Shown in pieces: positions 36,901 to 44,229 of a stretch of DNA of 64,000 nt. Source of the DNA: a virus; IMG/VR virus record IMGVR_UViG_3300033182_001391, positions 1 through 64,000 of that record; one strand, given 5' to 3'. Made by a program: the position numbers and the translations under genes. The notes beneath the pieces were generated by a model, which did not search any database, had not been told where the DNA came from, and saw nothing but the letters and a program-made list of their open reading frames with translations. Each line of letters starts with the position of its first letter. Position 1 is the stretch's first letter.

Positions 36901-38955
36901 CAAGGAAACATACTCCCTATCATTGAGCCCCACATACGCCGCATCACCGGGTGGCAAGGAAATGTAAGAGTCAGTTTCATTTACCGTATCTTGCTCTTTT
37001 GAATCCGATGTCTTAAGTAGGAATTCTTCATTAACATATTTATGTAATATGTTGGCGGCTTTACCTATATACTGACGATACTTACCCCAATGAACAGACT
37101 GATTGAAGTCTCTTAACATTGGTAGAAATGGCTTATGATTAAAATTCAGTAGTTCTATATCTACAGCCAGAGCAAACGGGAACCCTGGAACGGTAGATAT
37201 TGTCATGTTAGACAGAGCCACACCGGTTATTCCATGAATACTATTTAGGTAATGATTTTTTATTGGAAGAATAGGAGAAAACTTAAAGGCGGCAACTAAG
37301 CCCCTAAGAGAAGACAAAAATTTATCTATCTTTTCTTCACTATCACCAATTATTCTATTTCCATTTTCATCTTCTCTATATCTAAAATCTATCTCAAAAT
37401 TTTCGTTTAAATTTATTTGAGATATACCATCTATAGAAACACCCCATATTTCCTGATAGTTAGGAAAGAAAAGCCTCATAGAGACAACGGTTTCTCTGTA
37501 ACCTGAATTAAATTTTGGGCTATTAGTTTGACGTATTGCACCACCAGTTAAACTACCAGTCTTAAATCTGGTATTAACATTTATATTTACAGGTGGCACA
37601 TAGAAATTAGCTGCACCTAAACGCAAATGGAAAATATCTGGATTATTAGGAGCAATATTCTTTCTATAAGGCGATCTTTCAAGAACTTTTTTAATTCTAC
37701 TAGCTGTCGTATCAAACTCAAAAGCTAACTCAAAAACATTTTTATTACTCTCATCTGTTTGCTTTACACCAAAAGCAGCCTCTAAAGTTTCCTTAAACTC
37801 TTGAGCCGTTTCCGCAACCAAACCCCCACCAAGACCATCATTAGAATAATCAACTATAGTCGACAATGCCATAGCATAAAAATCTACTAAACTAGGAAAG
37901 TAATAGTTTATTGAGGCAAATATAATTGGATTATTATTCCAATTCTTATGAACATCTATCAATTTCATTAACCAAGGTAAATCTACCGATGGGTCAATAT
38001 ATTCAGAAGAATTCTGTTGCGCATCATAAACACTAACAAACCTCTTCTTAGCGAACTCGCCTATTTCATAAGCGTAACTTGCCAATTGAAATAAGCCTGT
38101 CTCTACTAAATTTGAATACAAAGATTTAGCCATAGAAACATCTAAAGAAGAAACATTGTTATCAATTCTAGAAAAAACTCTATAAAAATTCCCAAGATTA
38201 GAAGGAGCGCTTCTTGCCGGAGAAAAAGAATCTGAAACAAATTTATTTAAAGCTAGATCTGATCTAACACCATCTTCTTCGGTACCCAATATTGCTTTGT
38301 TTAAAAAAGTTCTTAGAGGCCCAAGATCATTTAACGTCTCTACAAAATCTGACCCCTCATCAATTGCCTCCTGCCTATCTTCAGATGCTACAACATTTTC
38401 TATTTGAGATAAATTATCTTTATTTAAATTCCCCTCATCGTGCAAAGCTTTTGCATTTTGCAATCTTTTAAGACACTGTTGAGAAAAGAAATCAATACAC
38501 TTTTCATCCAATAACCAATTATAGCTAGCAAAAAGATCTAGCAATATCTCCGCATCGTTGCTCTGATCAAAAACACCAGATAGAGAAGGATAAACTATCC
38601 TGTCACTATCGTAAGAGAAAAAGCCCTGACCATATCTATCAACTAATGAATCGACCCTGCCTACGTATAAGTCATAGTAGGTTACTACATCAAAGTCAGC
38701 TCCCGCCTGAATATCTACATCGCCTCTAGCTCCACTAACAAAAAGTGCAAACATACTACTCCAAGTTACGTAGGAGTAAGAATCATCATACGAAAATTGA
38801 ACTATTAATTTTCTTCCAACACTTTCATGAAAATAATCTTTTACGCCCTGAGCATTCGAGTTAGAGTTAGACAGAATATCAACAACTCTTTGATATTCGC
38901 TGTCATTTTCAACAATATATTTAATTTCATCAAAGGCATCGTTTGAAATTGACAT
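27952..38955 (-). CDS. Giant baseplate hub protein with a C-terminal staphylococcal-nuclease-like domain
   Basis: At 3667 residues this is the largest gene here. Two copies of a domain ending in STxPGFPxxxxVxxxLxxF lie around residues 460-620 and 950-1110. A gpD/gp27-like hub core is seen near 1570-1645 (NMLGHMRHEYVVDINNIRLK, then SLNTLFNGIITSVEQG). A second hub-like part is near 3015-3065 (PDIRPHDMVYLSDVYERMYG). Two Gly/Ala-rich hydrophobic stretches occur at about 1862-1920 and 3208-3250. Residues about 3374-3650 form an SNase-like domain: DGDT 3385-3388, R3404, E3412 and R3493 match the calcium ligand and catalytic Arg/Glu/Arg of the family. The hub would sit at the tube end beneath the tape measure. 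The nuclease role is inferred from motif conservation. Confidence 0.75.
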   Translation of the reverse strand: MSISNDAFDEIKYIVENDSEYQRVVDILSNSNSNAQGVKDYFHESVGRKLIVQFSYDDSYSYVTWSSMFALFVSGARGDVDIQAGADFDVVTYYDLYVGRVDSLVDRYGQGFFSYDSDRIVYPSLSGVFDQSNDAEILLDLFASYNWLLDEKCIDFFSQQCLKRLQNAKALHDEGNLNKDNLSQIENVVASEDRQEAIDEGSDFVETLNDLGPLRTFLNKAILGTEEDGVRSDLALNKFVSDSFSPARSAPSNLGNFYRVFSRIDNNVSSLDVSMAKSLYSNLVETGLFQLASYAYEIGEFAKKRFVSVYDAQQNSSEYIDPSVDLPWLMKLIDVHKNWNNNPIIFASINYYFPSLVDFYAMALSTIVDYSNDGLGGGLVAETAQEFKETLEAAFGVKQTDESNKNVFELAFEFDTTASRIKKVLERSPYRKNIAPNNPDIFHLRLGAANFYVPPVNINVNTRFKTGSLTGGAIRQTNSPKFNSGYRETVVSMRLFFPNYQEIWGVSIDGISQINLNENFEIDFRYREDENGNRIIGDSEEKIDKFLSSLRGLVAAFKFSPILPIKNHYLNSIHGITGVALSNMTISTVPGFPFALAVDIELLNFNHKPFLPMLRDFNQSVHWGKYRQYIGKAANILHKYVNEEFLLKTSDSKEQDTVNETDSYISLPPGDAAYVGLNDREYVSLPPSDAAYSTDYENETVTDSYRDYILETNIIDEWRNGNNITFYTPAEVQTKLFLPDTASFRTTQEETFSDLGETTWRELLKFFDIDINESSKYGIKLNQVVDLSRSNEYSKDIYSLVTDSINVLTAGINTNSDSEAVYRFLVEDFISENSARLPNSQADREEIEEWLRSYDNDFSQYPGEIGPYFFGGKVLSVGVAPDSVNMNLNGVKKFFSDFSKNPTSLLDKLVDDAASDFYNRNGIHPDITSIEEEFKKSFNVYLYENFFKSGSIQSLMEAARARVGNYTFNEWEVPMVKVDMDPDAVIVNGVTVSLSNNFAKLQVQMQDEPSYQHIGGKDSFINISMTVIGEKELVKFKRIFDHITALARLEHATGVIGFLGIKNVITALSGMKYVMPMNYQVSTKPGFPHVYDVNLTLVDFDIFQQKREELSSKQQKDMVEQFTTKKNPFLRIKQMWGAFNAYPDLPLQLKDSSGETVGHLDPDFYFRSFEMFDDDVTNNITNEIPRVTDFFFDDEEVQVGWDGTSWNYEMDGQNLPITAIADRIKNLMSADLPSLSAEEKRQLIIKLLVDYVKEEGITQAKFIRAFELVLGSTIPGYNNVEKWQLLTSFINFAEEEDDENNPFMNEVSGVGSFIVGDLSTGTDYHMKESLEAALEGAYSLPDEEYVSFHPDNVDFHKVILVIPANDQTQLDENKISAMMLTAAGTHFGYIDNNNGRFYLTVAGSNVQISSEDRRYSLRPNLTQDVQTPDTGNTTVNSGIATLKGVSEYQNAYDGDEYRHWEKMMVDTSYRDISGRMLRAFPTYMLWLIDEGGYFAGVKLFDNFYGLQSIIDFSVVSSEDIMGDTLILRLSNMYSKITRPESSKIFNPNLDEFNQDELSLTEGLANIVERTLNMSRNMLGHMRHEYVVDINNIRLKPGVRVHLRAGYGSNPNSLNTLFNGIITSVEQGEIVTVTAQSDAIELGAMVNSTNKKGDSGKIDGGINTGMWLSEPRDLMVRLLSMGSSRTREALLRATKGIIFSENRFGIRHFGSILYDFMGDDQVKHDQISSAISGAFNYIGRGKDENNFSSNERSSIIPLIETLMANMQSDVDLELFKRNIYPGNGTGIAQFLGGDIDDGWSTVASLTPEDSNARSVRDLASLTDRSWNRLVMESGQGIPGSNFAVDTLVADNQLNKSPSGDIVTGLLGGGILNTVLGVGTSAFTASATTVVGTLVTRNPVYLGKGVSVGSSLLGILVGRGGKNLFKTMGVISMNDDDDLPGFDEVSFRAQTYMRTVWDLFQTCARLLPNYIVAVRPFEDRSTVFYGKPHWLYTSGVVPVTTGYRVDKAPAARKEDNFLAELLDGLNRSTNPLADYAAFFGASDVNEIFASTAYNINNSTGIYAPTNSLRNKVINFSDPKSLVYYGDSSGNEIVSKIPVSRGNAYIGFHLPIEGKVNIVSEEHRHISNLPDRYRYPFFANTKSVRILKSPAFDMEEDETSYSDNFGKLMEIERDYLKETSQTLIGENDVLELENPLRISMGTNNLLNYLSNTNDIVEMPKPEIDGASEIDTLIASEWGKPASEEDEQFYVAMKWPYNPSSNGGVDLERFKDRYGFDNLYGTASDYKNRKILVYNPINKRAVVCKPAYFLWGELEDSDLNNLSDIDALVSPDAAYYLNIITGWFHGNNFEVGARDAAETVLDAIPFVDVETGVDQFGFRRYPIKRECFFAFVPDSVPVGVVSPQVASAQEFSLRVSDSDEGSEDFLIGFGSFVNSDSDNLYAEKNESGNPVQILNGSFDHNNILDRYLAVETSSLSYLDSYAYSGNGFIDDSSYFEAVIQKRFDVLEFNYLRDIYLTEMESIEGSNSYTEQASKRIVGTFTPVYTEADQLSMEARAFYDENFSPDVSVIAGDGRHLADAQDIWDEFRYSYHTLDSVKQIFADLYGMDPDSEATMPDYILDILRGSQPIDAIRNFSTTGALDKFSLILGDEFIYSGDSSYEYNPTTSSVEYQTSVEEALEFVRTSFIDAPLDQGGLIESLNNFLVKRLQKFKENFFDDPSINNVLQVSIEGSDTEQPSISLASQIDTPKQLFLLMVGMFRQALWNNAYGRAWLVLQPDRKLFGGNSFTDEQWSFRSVDKVFRAFIDPYADYAKGALSSDSGQSKFLKLLVATKAEGNSSNNIISYSVSSVKDFFSENVGPIFTALTTGLSGLYSMFKLSMQQLGYGVSEAADFRKHAHVMNKVLNDSIYYSLGREGSLLRAVDNPFTREYGEPVLEVREPFQRLHYISSFSHILANNIEENLNGVSTVVTAVSDGKYPVTVALDKGAPAERQTEKTVETGLYYDNMVGSGFFGFLHPLMHPLETFRGVAKNIQGSPDELSARRVALAHLKESIKDIYGGELLVIGNPDIRPHDMVYLSDVYERMYGLFEVEQVVHHFTSDLGFVTAITPNALVTVNDPSRWYLSSWISSWMNTQAIRNDARIYLDSIRDGDSSMMIGGSISIDRLSDMLSTQIVGGLQFTHGSSAIVKDAIALETAKSMPDAAEAVIRQTQANTNAAGGAALASIGFGVLAGTVATVATGGAAGLVAGPIVGSLGSQLGWKGWKWVRDNLLDQHGCYVQYLNRNGQPMDSGLSYSQGMVVGQYHSKALLPGILGVRTKIRTPEGYSYVRSDDLFKSLGWRETEIKEAVRYISYENALVHSRVLNLSSLGPDKAQLEPQFKVLVKVVDVVDGDTIKVVDILRGGDPFTIRFDGINTEETNVMEGKVYSEENSESYTLSILDVSTPGGKAKFFVKDKILNKVIVLRVNRSRESLAGTNEDFDAGADYNKPSSYVQDQFDRTIATIFYHFTDDVISQSVSFVSSIFNSLLESGNVNNFVEVKEKYKQKLDDLSVFFMGYDKLYAEVISSLVAENKYNFFENYVPELSELGQQLVENNYVVFDTLVYIKCLESVYETASQWPITLWDEYYEDGTPVTLNWELVVNNLAKVYVKDLQKESMSVVGSYEQAALPRRVD
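28053..28834 (-). other. SNase-like (thermonuclease fold) domain of the hub, interrupted by an insertion
   Basis: The order of motifs follows staphylococcal nuclease: VVDVVDGDTIKVV (first hairpin, D3387 as the calcium ligand), FTIRFDGINTEET (R3404, N3409, T3410, E3412), GGKAKFFVKDKILNKVIVL (helix 1 and strand), and DQFDRTIATIF (R3493). The last helix, NWELVVNNLAKVYV, matches VNEALVRQGLAKVAYV of the enzyme but comes about 120 residues later, so an insertion separates the beta-barrel from the final helix. The second calcium ligand (Asp40 in the Staphylococcus enzyme) is Asn here. Confidence 0.78.
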
Positions 38956-38959
38956 TACA

Positions 38960-39394
38960 TCACCTAAACATCATGTTATTGCTAACTATATTATTCATTC
39001 TAAAACTAGAAGTATCTTTAGTATGCGCAGAACTATAATTGTCCATTATACTATAATTTGAGGAAGATTGAAACTTATCAAAAACAAAATTTGCGTTATT
39101 GTGAGAAACAATTTCCTTATTATACCTAGCCGTCTGCAAAGCCTTATTATCATAACCAGTATTATCTGGATTAATTAAAGTACCAGAACTATGCTGCAAT
39201 CCCTCAAAAGAACCTTTGACAGGATCAGACTTAACTTCTCTAGCATCATTTCTGGAAGAACTTAACTTAGAACGACCTTGAGCTTGAGATCTAGAAATTT
39301 TAGCTGAAAAATTATCTGAATTCTCTTTCCTATGAGATGTATCCTTAGGGGTACGTGCAGCTTGGGAAAGTCTTTTATTCTGATCAGCGATCAT
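38960..39394 (-). CDS. Small disordered protein between tape-measure region and hub
   Basis: This 144-residue protein is dominated by Ser, Asn, Lys, Arg, Asp and Gln, with almost no hydrophobic core and many charged tripeptides (SHRKENSDN, SRSQAQGRSK). It looks intrinsically disordered. A slightly more hydrophobic C-terminus (NNIVSNNMMF) could be a binding motif. It lies 4 nt before the hub start and 11 nt after the stop of the 1607-residue protein. That suggests a linker or assembly factor joining tape measure and hub. I do not recognise a family. Confidence 0.62.
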   Translation of the reverse strand: MIADQNKRLSQAARTPKDTSHRKENSDNFSAKISRSQAQGRSKLSSSRNDAREVKSDPVKGSFEGLQHSSGTLINPDNTGYDNKALQTARYNKEIVSHNNANFVFDKFQSSSNYSIMDNYSSAHTKDTSSFRMNNIVSNNMMFR

Positions 39395-39405
39395 CCAACA
39401 CTTCC

Positions 39406-42400
39406 TTAGAAGGCTTCCATTATACTACGTAATGGATTTCGAGAAAAATCTGGAGCTCTATCATACATAGTAGTGTTAATACTAGCATTAGTTAACCCAC
39501 CAATCTCCGAGTTAAATCTATCCAAATCATCTCGACTACCATTAACAGAAACCTGATAACTCATACCAGGCGAATAGCCTTGACCAGAAAAACTACCAAT
39601 TTCAGGAATCCTAAAAGGATAATCTTCTTCATATGCAGAACCGCCAGGAAGCAAAGGCGGGCCCTGCATATCGGCATGAGTCCTATCCTTATACGAAGAA
39701 TACGCAAAGCTTCCTAAGACCAAAGCCCCTATAGCTAAGCCGGTATTTCTAATGGGCGCGCTTTTCAAGAATCTTCTAAAATCATCTTCTTTAAGTTTAT
39801 CCCCAATTCTCTTGTATGCTCTTTCACGAACAGTTCCAATGCCCTCAGCTTCATCATCCATAGTCTGAAAAATATCTTTTAAGAAAGAATCATCTGCAAC
39901 TTGCGATAAATCATCGATAACACCAGCAGTAGTTAAATCGTCAATAATTCCAGGATCAATTCCACGTACATTAGCCCTACTTCTAATTAAAGTTGCCACC
40001 CTATCAGCCTCCGCCCTAGAAGCTGCATCAGCTATTTCCTCAGACCTTCCCACCATAGACAGTAACACTTCTTCAACTGATTGATCATACATACCAGTAG
40101 GCCTGAGGGTTTTCAATAATTGTGCAGCCTGCTTATCTAAACGATCCGCTTCAAAATCTCCACCCAACATAAAATTAAGCCTTGATTCCACAGCAGATCC
40201 TACACCACCAGATAAATCATCCATACGACTATAATAATTAGCTCTTCTGATAGATTTTATATCCATAATTCTTTTAGATAACTCAAAGGCATTATCGGGA
40301 TTTGCTTCATTAAATACTGCACTTAAATTTTCTAAACGAAATCTTCTACCATGAGACAGGCGGTCAATTTCATTAACCAAGTCCATCATAGACACACCTC
40401 TAACCTTGACGGCTTCAGCCATATCATCTAAAACAGCTCGGCCATGATACTGCAAGGCGCCAACCTTTTCCATAATTTCCTCTTCAGACAGTGAAGCTGC
40501 TACGGAATCAACCCTATTATAAATATTTTCCATAAGATCTGCATGCTTATCCATGATAGCTTTTGCTGCAGCTTGTGTTTCGGAATTGGCAACAAAGTTA
40601 GACAGGGTTTCATCTCTACCTATTCTACCTATAGCAGATCTTCTGACAGCATCAAACATTTCTTGAGCATTGCTAGCATCGACATTTGCTAAAGATGCGT
40701 ACTTATTTCCCCTAACCAAGCCAATAGTTCTAGATAAATAATCCCTTATATCCTGCTCATTTTTATTTTTAAGAACACTTTTCATTTCCGCTATTCTATT
40801 TTGCACCAACGTGGAATCAGCTGTAGCCAAGCCAGCTTTCTGCATTTCTTCCGCACCAGAAATCATTCCCTCCAAAAGAATCTTTAAATCTTCTCCCTTT
40901 ATTCTAGTGTTCAACAATATTGAATCAAGTCCAGCACCTATGTCTTTAACCTCATCCAAAGTTCCAACTCCACCAATAATCTTACCCAAAGAAGAAATTG
41001 CCTTTCTACCAACATCATCTAAAGATCCCATTTGACCAGTTATTTGATTTACTGCAGCCTCTACACCTTTAACATTTAAACTAAAACCACTCTCAGCAAT
41101 CGCGCTACCTATCGCAGCATTCATTTGCCTTGATGCGCTAAAGTTAATTGCATAGTCGATAGCAGACTCCTGTGCCAGCAAACCTATTTGAAAGTTCTCA
41201 AGCAAAAACTTTCCTGCTTTTTGATTACTTATTTGCAGATTACCTAATATATCTTCATACTGATTTAGAAATGATCCAACAGCCATTGATCTATTTACAT
41301 ATAAACCAAGTATATCTGCTCCAGATTCTTGTGCAGCGCGCGCAGATTCCTGAAATGCCATACTGAAAATAGCTCTGGCACTAGGGTCGCCTGGAAAAAA
41401 CTTAGATAATTCCTGCATTGCTAGACCAAAATCTCCACCAGAAGACTGAAGTATATTTTTCATTCTTGAATAAGAAGAAGCTTTAATGTTATCCTTATTT
41501 GCCTCTAAGGCAGACATCATTTCATCTGCCAAACTAAAGGCACCATTTTCAGACATAATCTTATATATACCCTGTCTCGTATACTTGGCATCATCCTCTA
41601 AAACATCCTCAATTCTAAGAGAAGTTGCCCCAAACTTTTTCATTCTATCAAGAACATTAAACTTTTTAGACAAATCACTAACACGAGTTAATCCTTTTGC
41701 CTGTAGCCTTTCATAAACACCTATAATTGCTTGCTCTATATCATCAGGAATAGCCTGAATATTTTTAGGTGTACCAGAATACATTCCATAAACTCTTCTC
41801 ATTTCTGGATCTTCTGCTAAAAGTCTATCTTTTAAATCAGAACCCAAAACATGCTTTAAGGCCCTAAAACGATCTGCACCTGGAGCGTTCTCTGATATCA
41901 ATTCATCTAATGCATTAGTAAACTGATCACCACTAAATAAAGCTTGAATAGTTTCAAAGTCCATGCTCATTCTACCAAAAATAACTTCTTCTGGACCAGA
42001 AGGCTGTCTAAAAATATTGAAACCTAATCTTCTAATACCTTTATCGTCCTCAAAAGTACTGATCTTAGGCAAGCCTTTATCGTCTAGGTCAAAACCACCC
42101 AAAGCGTGCCTGACATCGCCAACAACACCTGGGGCAAACATCATTTTGTGACCTTTAACCCTAAACTTCACAGCCTCAAAAGGCTCGTACACACCCTTAG
42201 TTTTTTCATGCTTAATCAATAGACCATTATTAATATCTTTTATACCACCAATTTTTTCATATCCGGTACCCAAGATAGGATTAATGTTTTTAGACCCATA
42301 AGAAATAGCTTCAGTATCAATAGCAAAACGATAAACATCAGGAAGGACTGCTTGAACAAATCCATCCTTTTCCCTGAAGGCTTGAGAAGCCATCATGGAA

Positions 42401-44229
42401 GCAAGAAGGTTCATCATTTTTGGAGACTGTCTTGGACCAACACCGCTACGATGTAACTCTAAAATTTGTCTTGCATACTCTCTATTTCTTAAAGCTGAAT
42501 ACCTTAAATGAGGAGCAATCATATCGACATCTTCACTAGCAGACTTTTCTAACATTGCTTTTAGCCTTTGTGGCAATACATTATTATCTATAGAGCTTTG
42601 AAACTCTGAAATTATGGAATTAATCCTACCCCTTATAGCTTGCTGAGTTTCAAGGTCTGCAAAATACTCTGGCTGAAAAGCAGTCAAAACAGGGTCAGCA
42701 TAAACCAGGCCCCTAGATCGTCCCTGCAATATGTCATCTGCAAGGTCGCCAAAACCGCCCAAAATAAGAGACTCCTGATCACCCATAAGACCAAGGTCAT
42801 CCTTTAATGAGAACTTACTAATAATCCCAGCGTACTTATTTAACCTAGGATCTAAATCCGTTATATGAAACGCTGTTTTTACATCACCTCTGCCAGCAAT
42901 TCTACCTCTACCAGTAATCTGATCACCATGCTTTAATCCTAGATCTATACTTTTTAATTGCTGATCAATTTCAGCGACTTGTTGTATAGCTTGCTTTTTT
43001 GCATCTCCTGTCAAACTCGCAATTCTTCCTTCTAATCTATTTCTTTCTGATTGAAGACTATTTCTATAATTCTTTAAATGCCTAGAGTTAAGAACATCTG
43101 AACCATCAAAACCATATTCAATAGTTTTAAATATTTGCTCTACTAATCTGACTTGTTGTTTTATAATTTTTTCACGATCAGCAATATTTTTAAGCTTAGG
43201 ATCATTCTCAATACTTTTTATCAATTCATTGAATAAATCTTTACTATTGCCAACACCTTTAGTTATAAGACTATTTATTCTATCTTTAAGCCCATTAGAA
43301 TCTATATCACTCATATATTTACTTAAGAACTCTGTTGGATCAGCTTTAGCGTAATAAATATCAAGATCTCGCTTTAAATTTTGACCAGCAAGCTTTTTCA
43401 GCAAATCAAACTGAGGATCAACATATAAAAATGCCTCATTTAAGTTCTTTGCATTTTTGCCTATAAATCTAGATAATTCACTACCAGCCAAAGAAACCTC
43501 ACGCTCAGCCAAAAAAGCCCTAGCCCTCTTAGGTATCTTCATTAAGGCTTTAGATAGATCTGACGTGCTTCCACTTTTAAGAATATCAGTAAATCTTTGA
43601 GAATCCAACATGTCATGACCAGTAACAGAAAGAAGAAGATTAGTCTGATAACTATTTAAAAGATTTTTACCAGCCCTAAACTGAACAACACGACCACCCT
43701 CGTCATCAACTACAGTTAACCCATGAAGACTACCACGCTCCCGCATAACCCTAATTCTTTCAGCAATCTGCTTAGCATTAGACTCACCCTTACGAGCATG
43801 CATAGTCAATATGTCCATATTGCCATTCTTCACTAATTCATCAACATCAATACCTGCATCCCTTAAAAGCTGAAGATCTTGAGAACCGATAGCACCAAGT
43901 TGATTAATTACAGAACTAAACATAGCCGCGGCAGCAGAAGTTTTATTACCGGCAAAAGATCTACCCCTGTTCACCATTTTTGCACGAACTGAAGAAACAG
44001 AAGTTAGCTCAGTTAAATTTAAAGGCTGAACCTCCCTTACGGCAGAATCAAGATTTGCATGAACCTTGCCCGTAACAGAAGAAATAAACACAACATTGTC
44101 ACCATCTAGGTCGGCCCTAATAATATTGCCCCTACCATAAGTAGAGGCACGCAACATAGACTGAGCTGCCATCAACTTTTCGGCAGGAGTCTTATACCTA
44201 TTGTAATAATCTGTAACTCTAGTTGCCAT
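39406..44229 (-). CDS. Large helical virion protein, second tape-measure-like protein
   Basis: This 1607-residue protein is almost entirely predicted helix, rich in Ala, Leu, Lys and Asp (for example SERNRLEGRIASLTGDAKKQAIQQVAEIDQQ, here split by eye into heptads around residues 390-430). One hydrophobic segment lies near residues 1490-1510 (NTGLAIGALVLGSFAY). The C-terminal 100 residues are Gly/Ser/Pro-rich. It starts on the last base of the tape-measure stop codon (TAATG). Position and helix content suggest a second lumen or tail-tip protein, perhaps ejected with the tape measure. No enzyme motif is visible. Confidence 0.6.
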   Translation of the reverse strand: MATRVTDYYNRYKTPAEKLMAAQSMLRASTYGRGNIIRADLDGDNVVFISSVTGKVHANLDSAVREVQPLNLTELTSVSSVRAKMVNRGRSFAGNKTSAAAAMFSSVINQLGAIGSQDLQLLRDAGIDVDELVKNGNMDILTMHARKGESNAKQIAERIRVMRERGSLHGLTVVDDEGGRVVQFRAGKNLLNSYQTNLLLSVTGHDMLDSQRFTDILKSGSTSDLSKALMKIPKRARAFLAEREVSLAGSELSRFIGKNAKNLNEAFLYVDPQFDLLKKLAGQNLKRDLDIYYAKADPTEFLSKYMSDIDSNGLKDRINSLITKGVGNSKDLFNELIKSIENDPKLKNIADREKIIKQQVRLVEQIFKTIEYGFDGSDVLNSRHLKNYRNSLQSERNRLEGRIASLTGDAKKQAIQQVAEIDQQLKSIDLGLKHGDQITGRGRIAGRGDVKTAFHITDLDPRLNKYAGIISKFSLKDDLGLMGDQESLILGGFGDLADDILQGRSRGLVYADPVLTAFQPEYFADLETQQAIRGRINSIISEFQSSIDNNVLPQRLKAMLEKSASEDVDMIAPHLRYSALRNREYARQILELHRSGVGPRQSPKMMNLLASMMASQAFREKDGFVQAVLPDVYRFAIDTEAISYGSKNINPILGTGYEKIGGIKDINNGLLIKHEKTKGVYEPFEAVKFRVKGHKMMFAPGVVGDVRHALGGFDLDDKGLPKISTFEDDKGIRRLGFNIFRQPSGPEEVIFGRMSMDFETIQALFSGDQFTNALDELISENAPGADRFRALKHVLGSDLKDRLLAEDPEMRRVYGMYSGTPKNIQAIPDDIEQAIIGVYERLQAKGLTRVSDLSKKFNVLDRMKKFGATSLRIEDVLEDDAKYTRQGIYKIMSENGAFSLADEMMSALEANKDNIKASSYSRMKNILQSSGGDFGLAMQELSKFFPGDPSARAIFSMAFQESARAAQESGADILGLYVNRSMAVGSFLNQYEDILGNLQISNQKAGKFLLENFQIGLLAQESAIDYAINFSASRQMNAAIGSAIAESGFSLNVKGVEAAVNQITGQMGSLDDVGRKAISSLGKIIGGVGTLDEVKDIGAGLDSILLNTRIKGEDLKILLEGMISGAEEMQKAGLATADSTLVQNRIAEMKSVLKNKNEQDIRDYLSRTIGLVRGNKYASLANVDASNAQEMFDAVRRSAIGRIGRDETLSNFVANSETQAAAKAIMDKHADLMENIYNRVDSVAASLSEEEIMEKVGALQYHGRAVLDDMAEAVKVRGVSMMDLVNEIDRLSHGRRFRLENLSAVFNEANPDNAFELSKRIMDIKSIRRANYYSRMDDLSGGVGSAVESRLNFMLGGDFEADRLDKQAAQLLKTLRPTGMYDQSVEEVLLSMVGRSEEIADAASRAEADRVATLIRSRANVRGIDPGIIDDLTTAGVIDDLSQVADDSFLKDIFQTMDDEAEGIGTVRERAYKRIGDKLKEDDFRRFLKSAPIRNTGLAIGALVLGSFAYSSYKDRTHADMQGPPLLPGGSAYEEDYPFRIPEIGSFSGQGYSPGMSYQVSVNGSRDDLDRFNSEIGGLTNASINTTMYDRAPDFSRNPLRSIMEAF

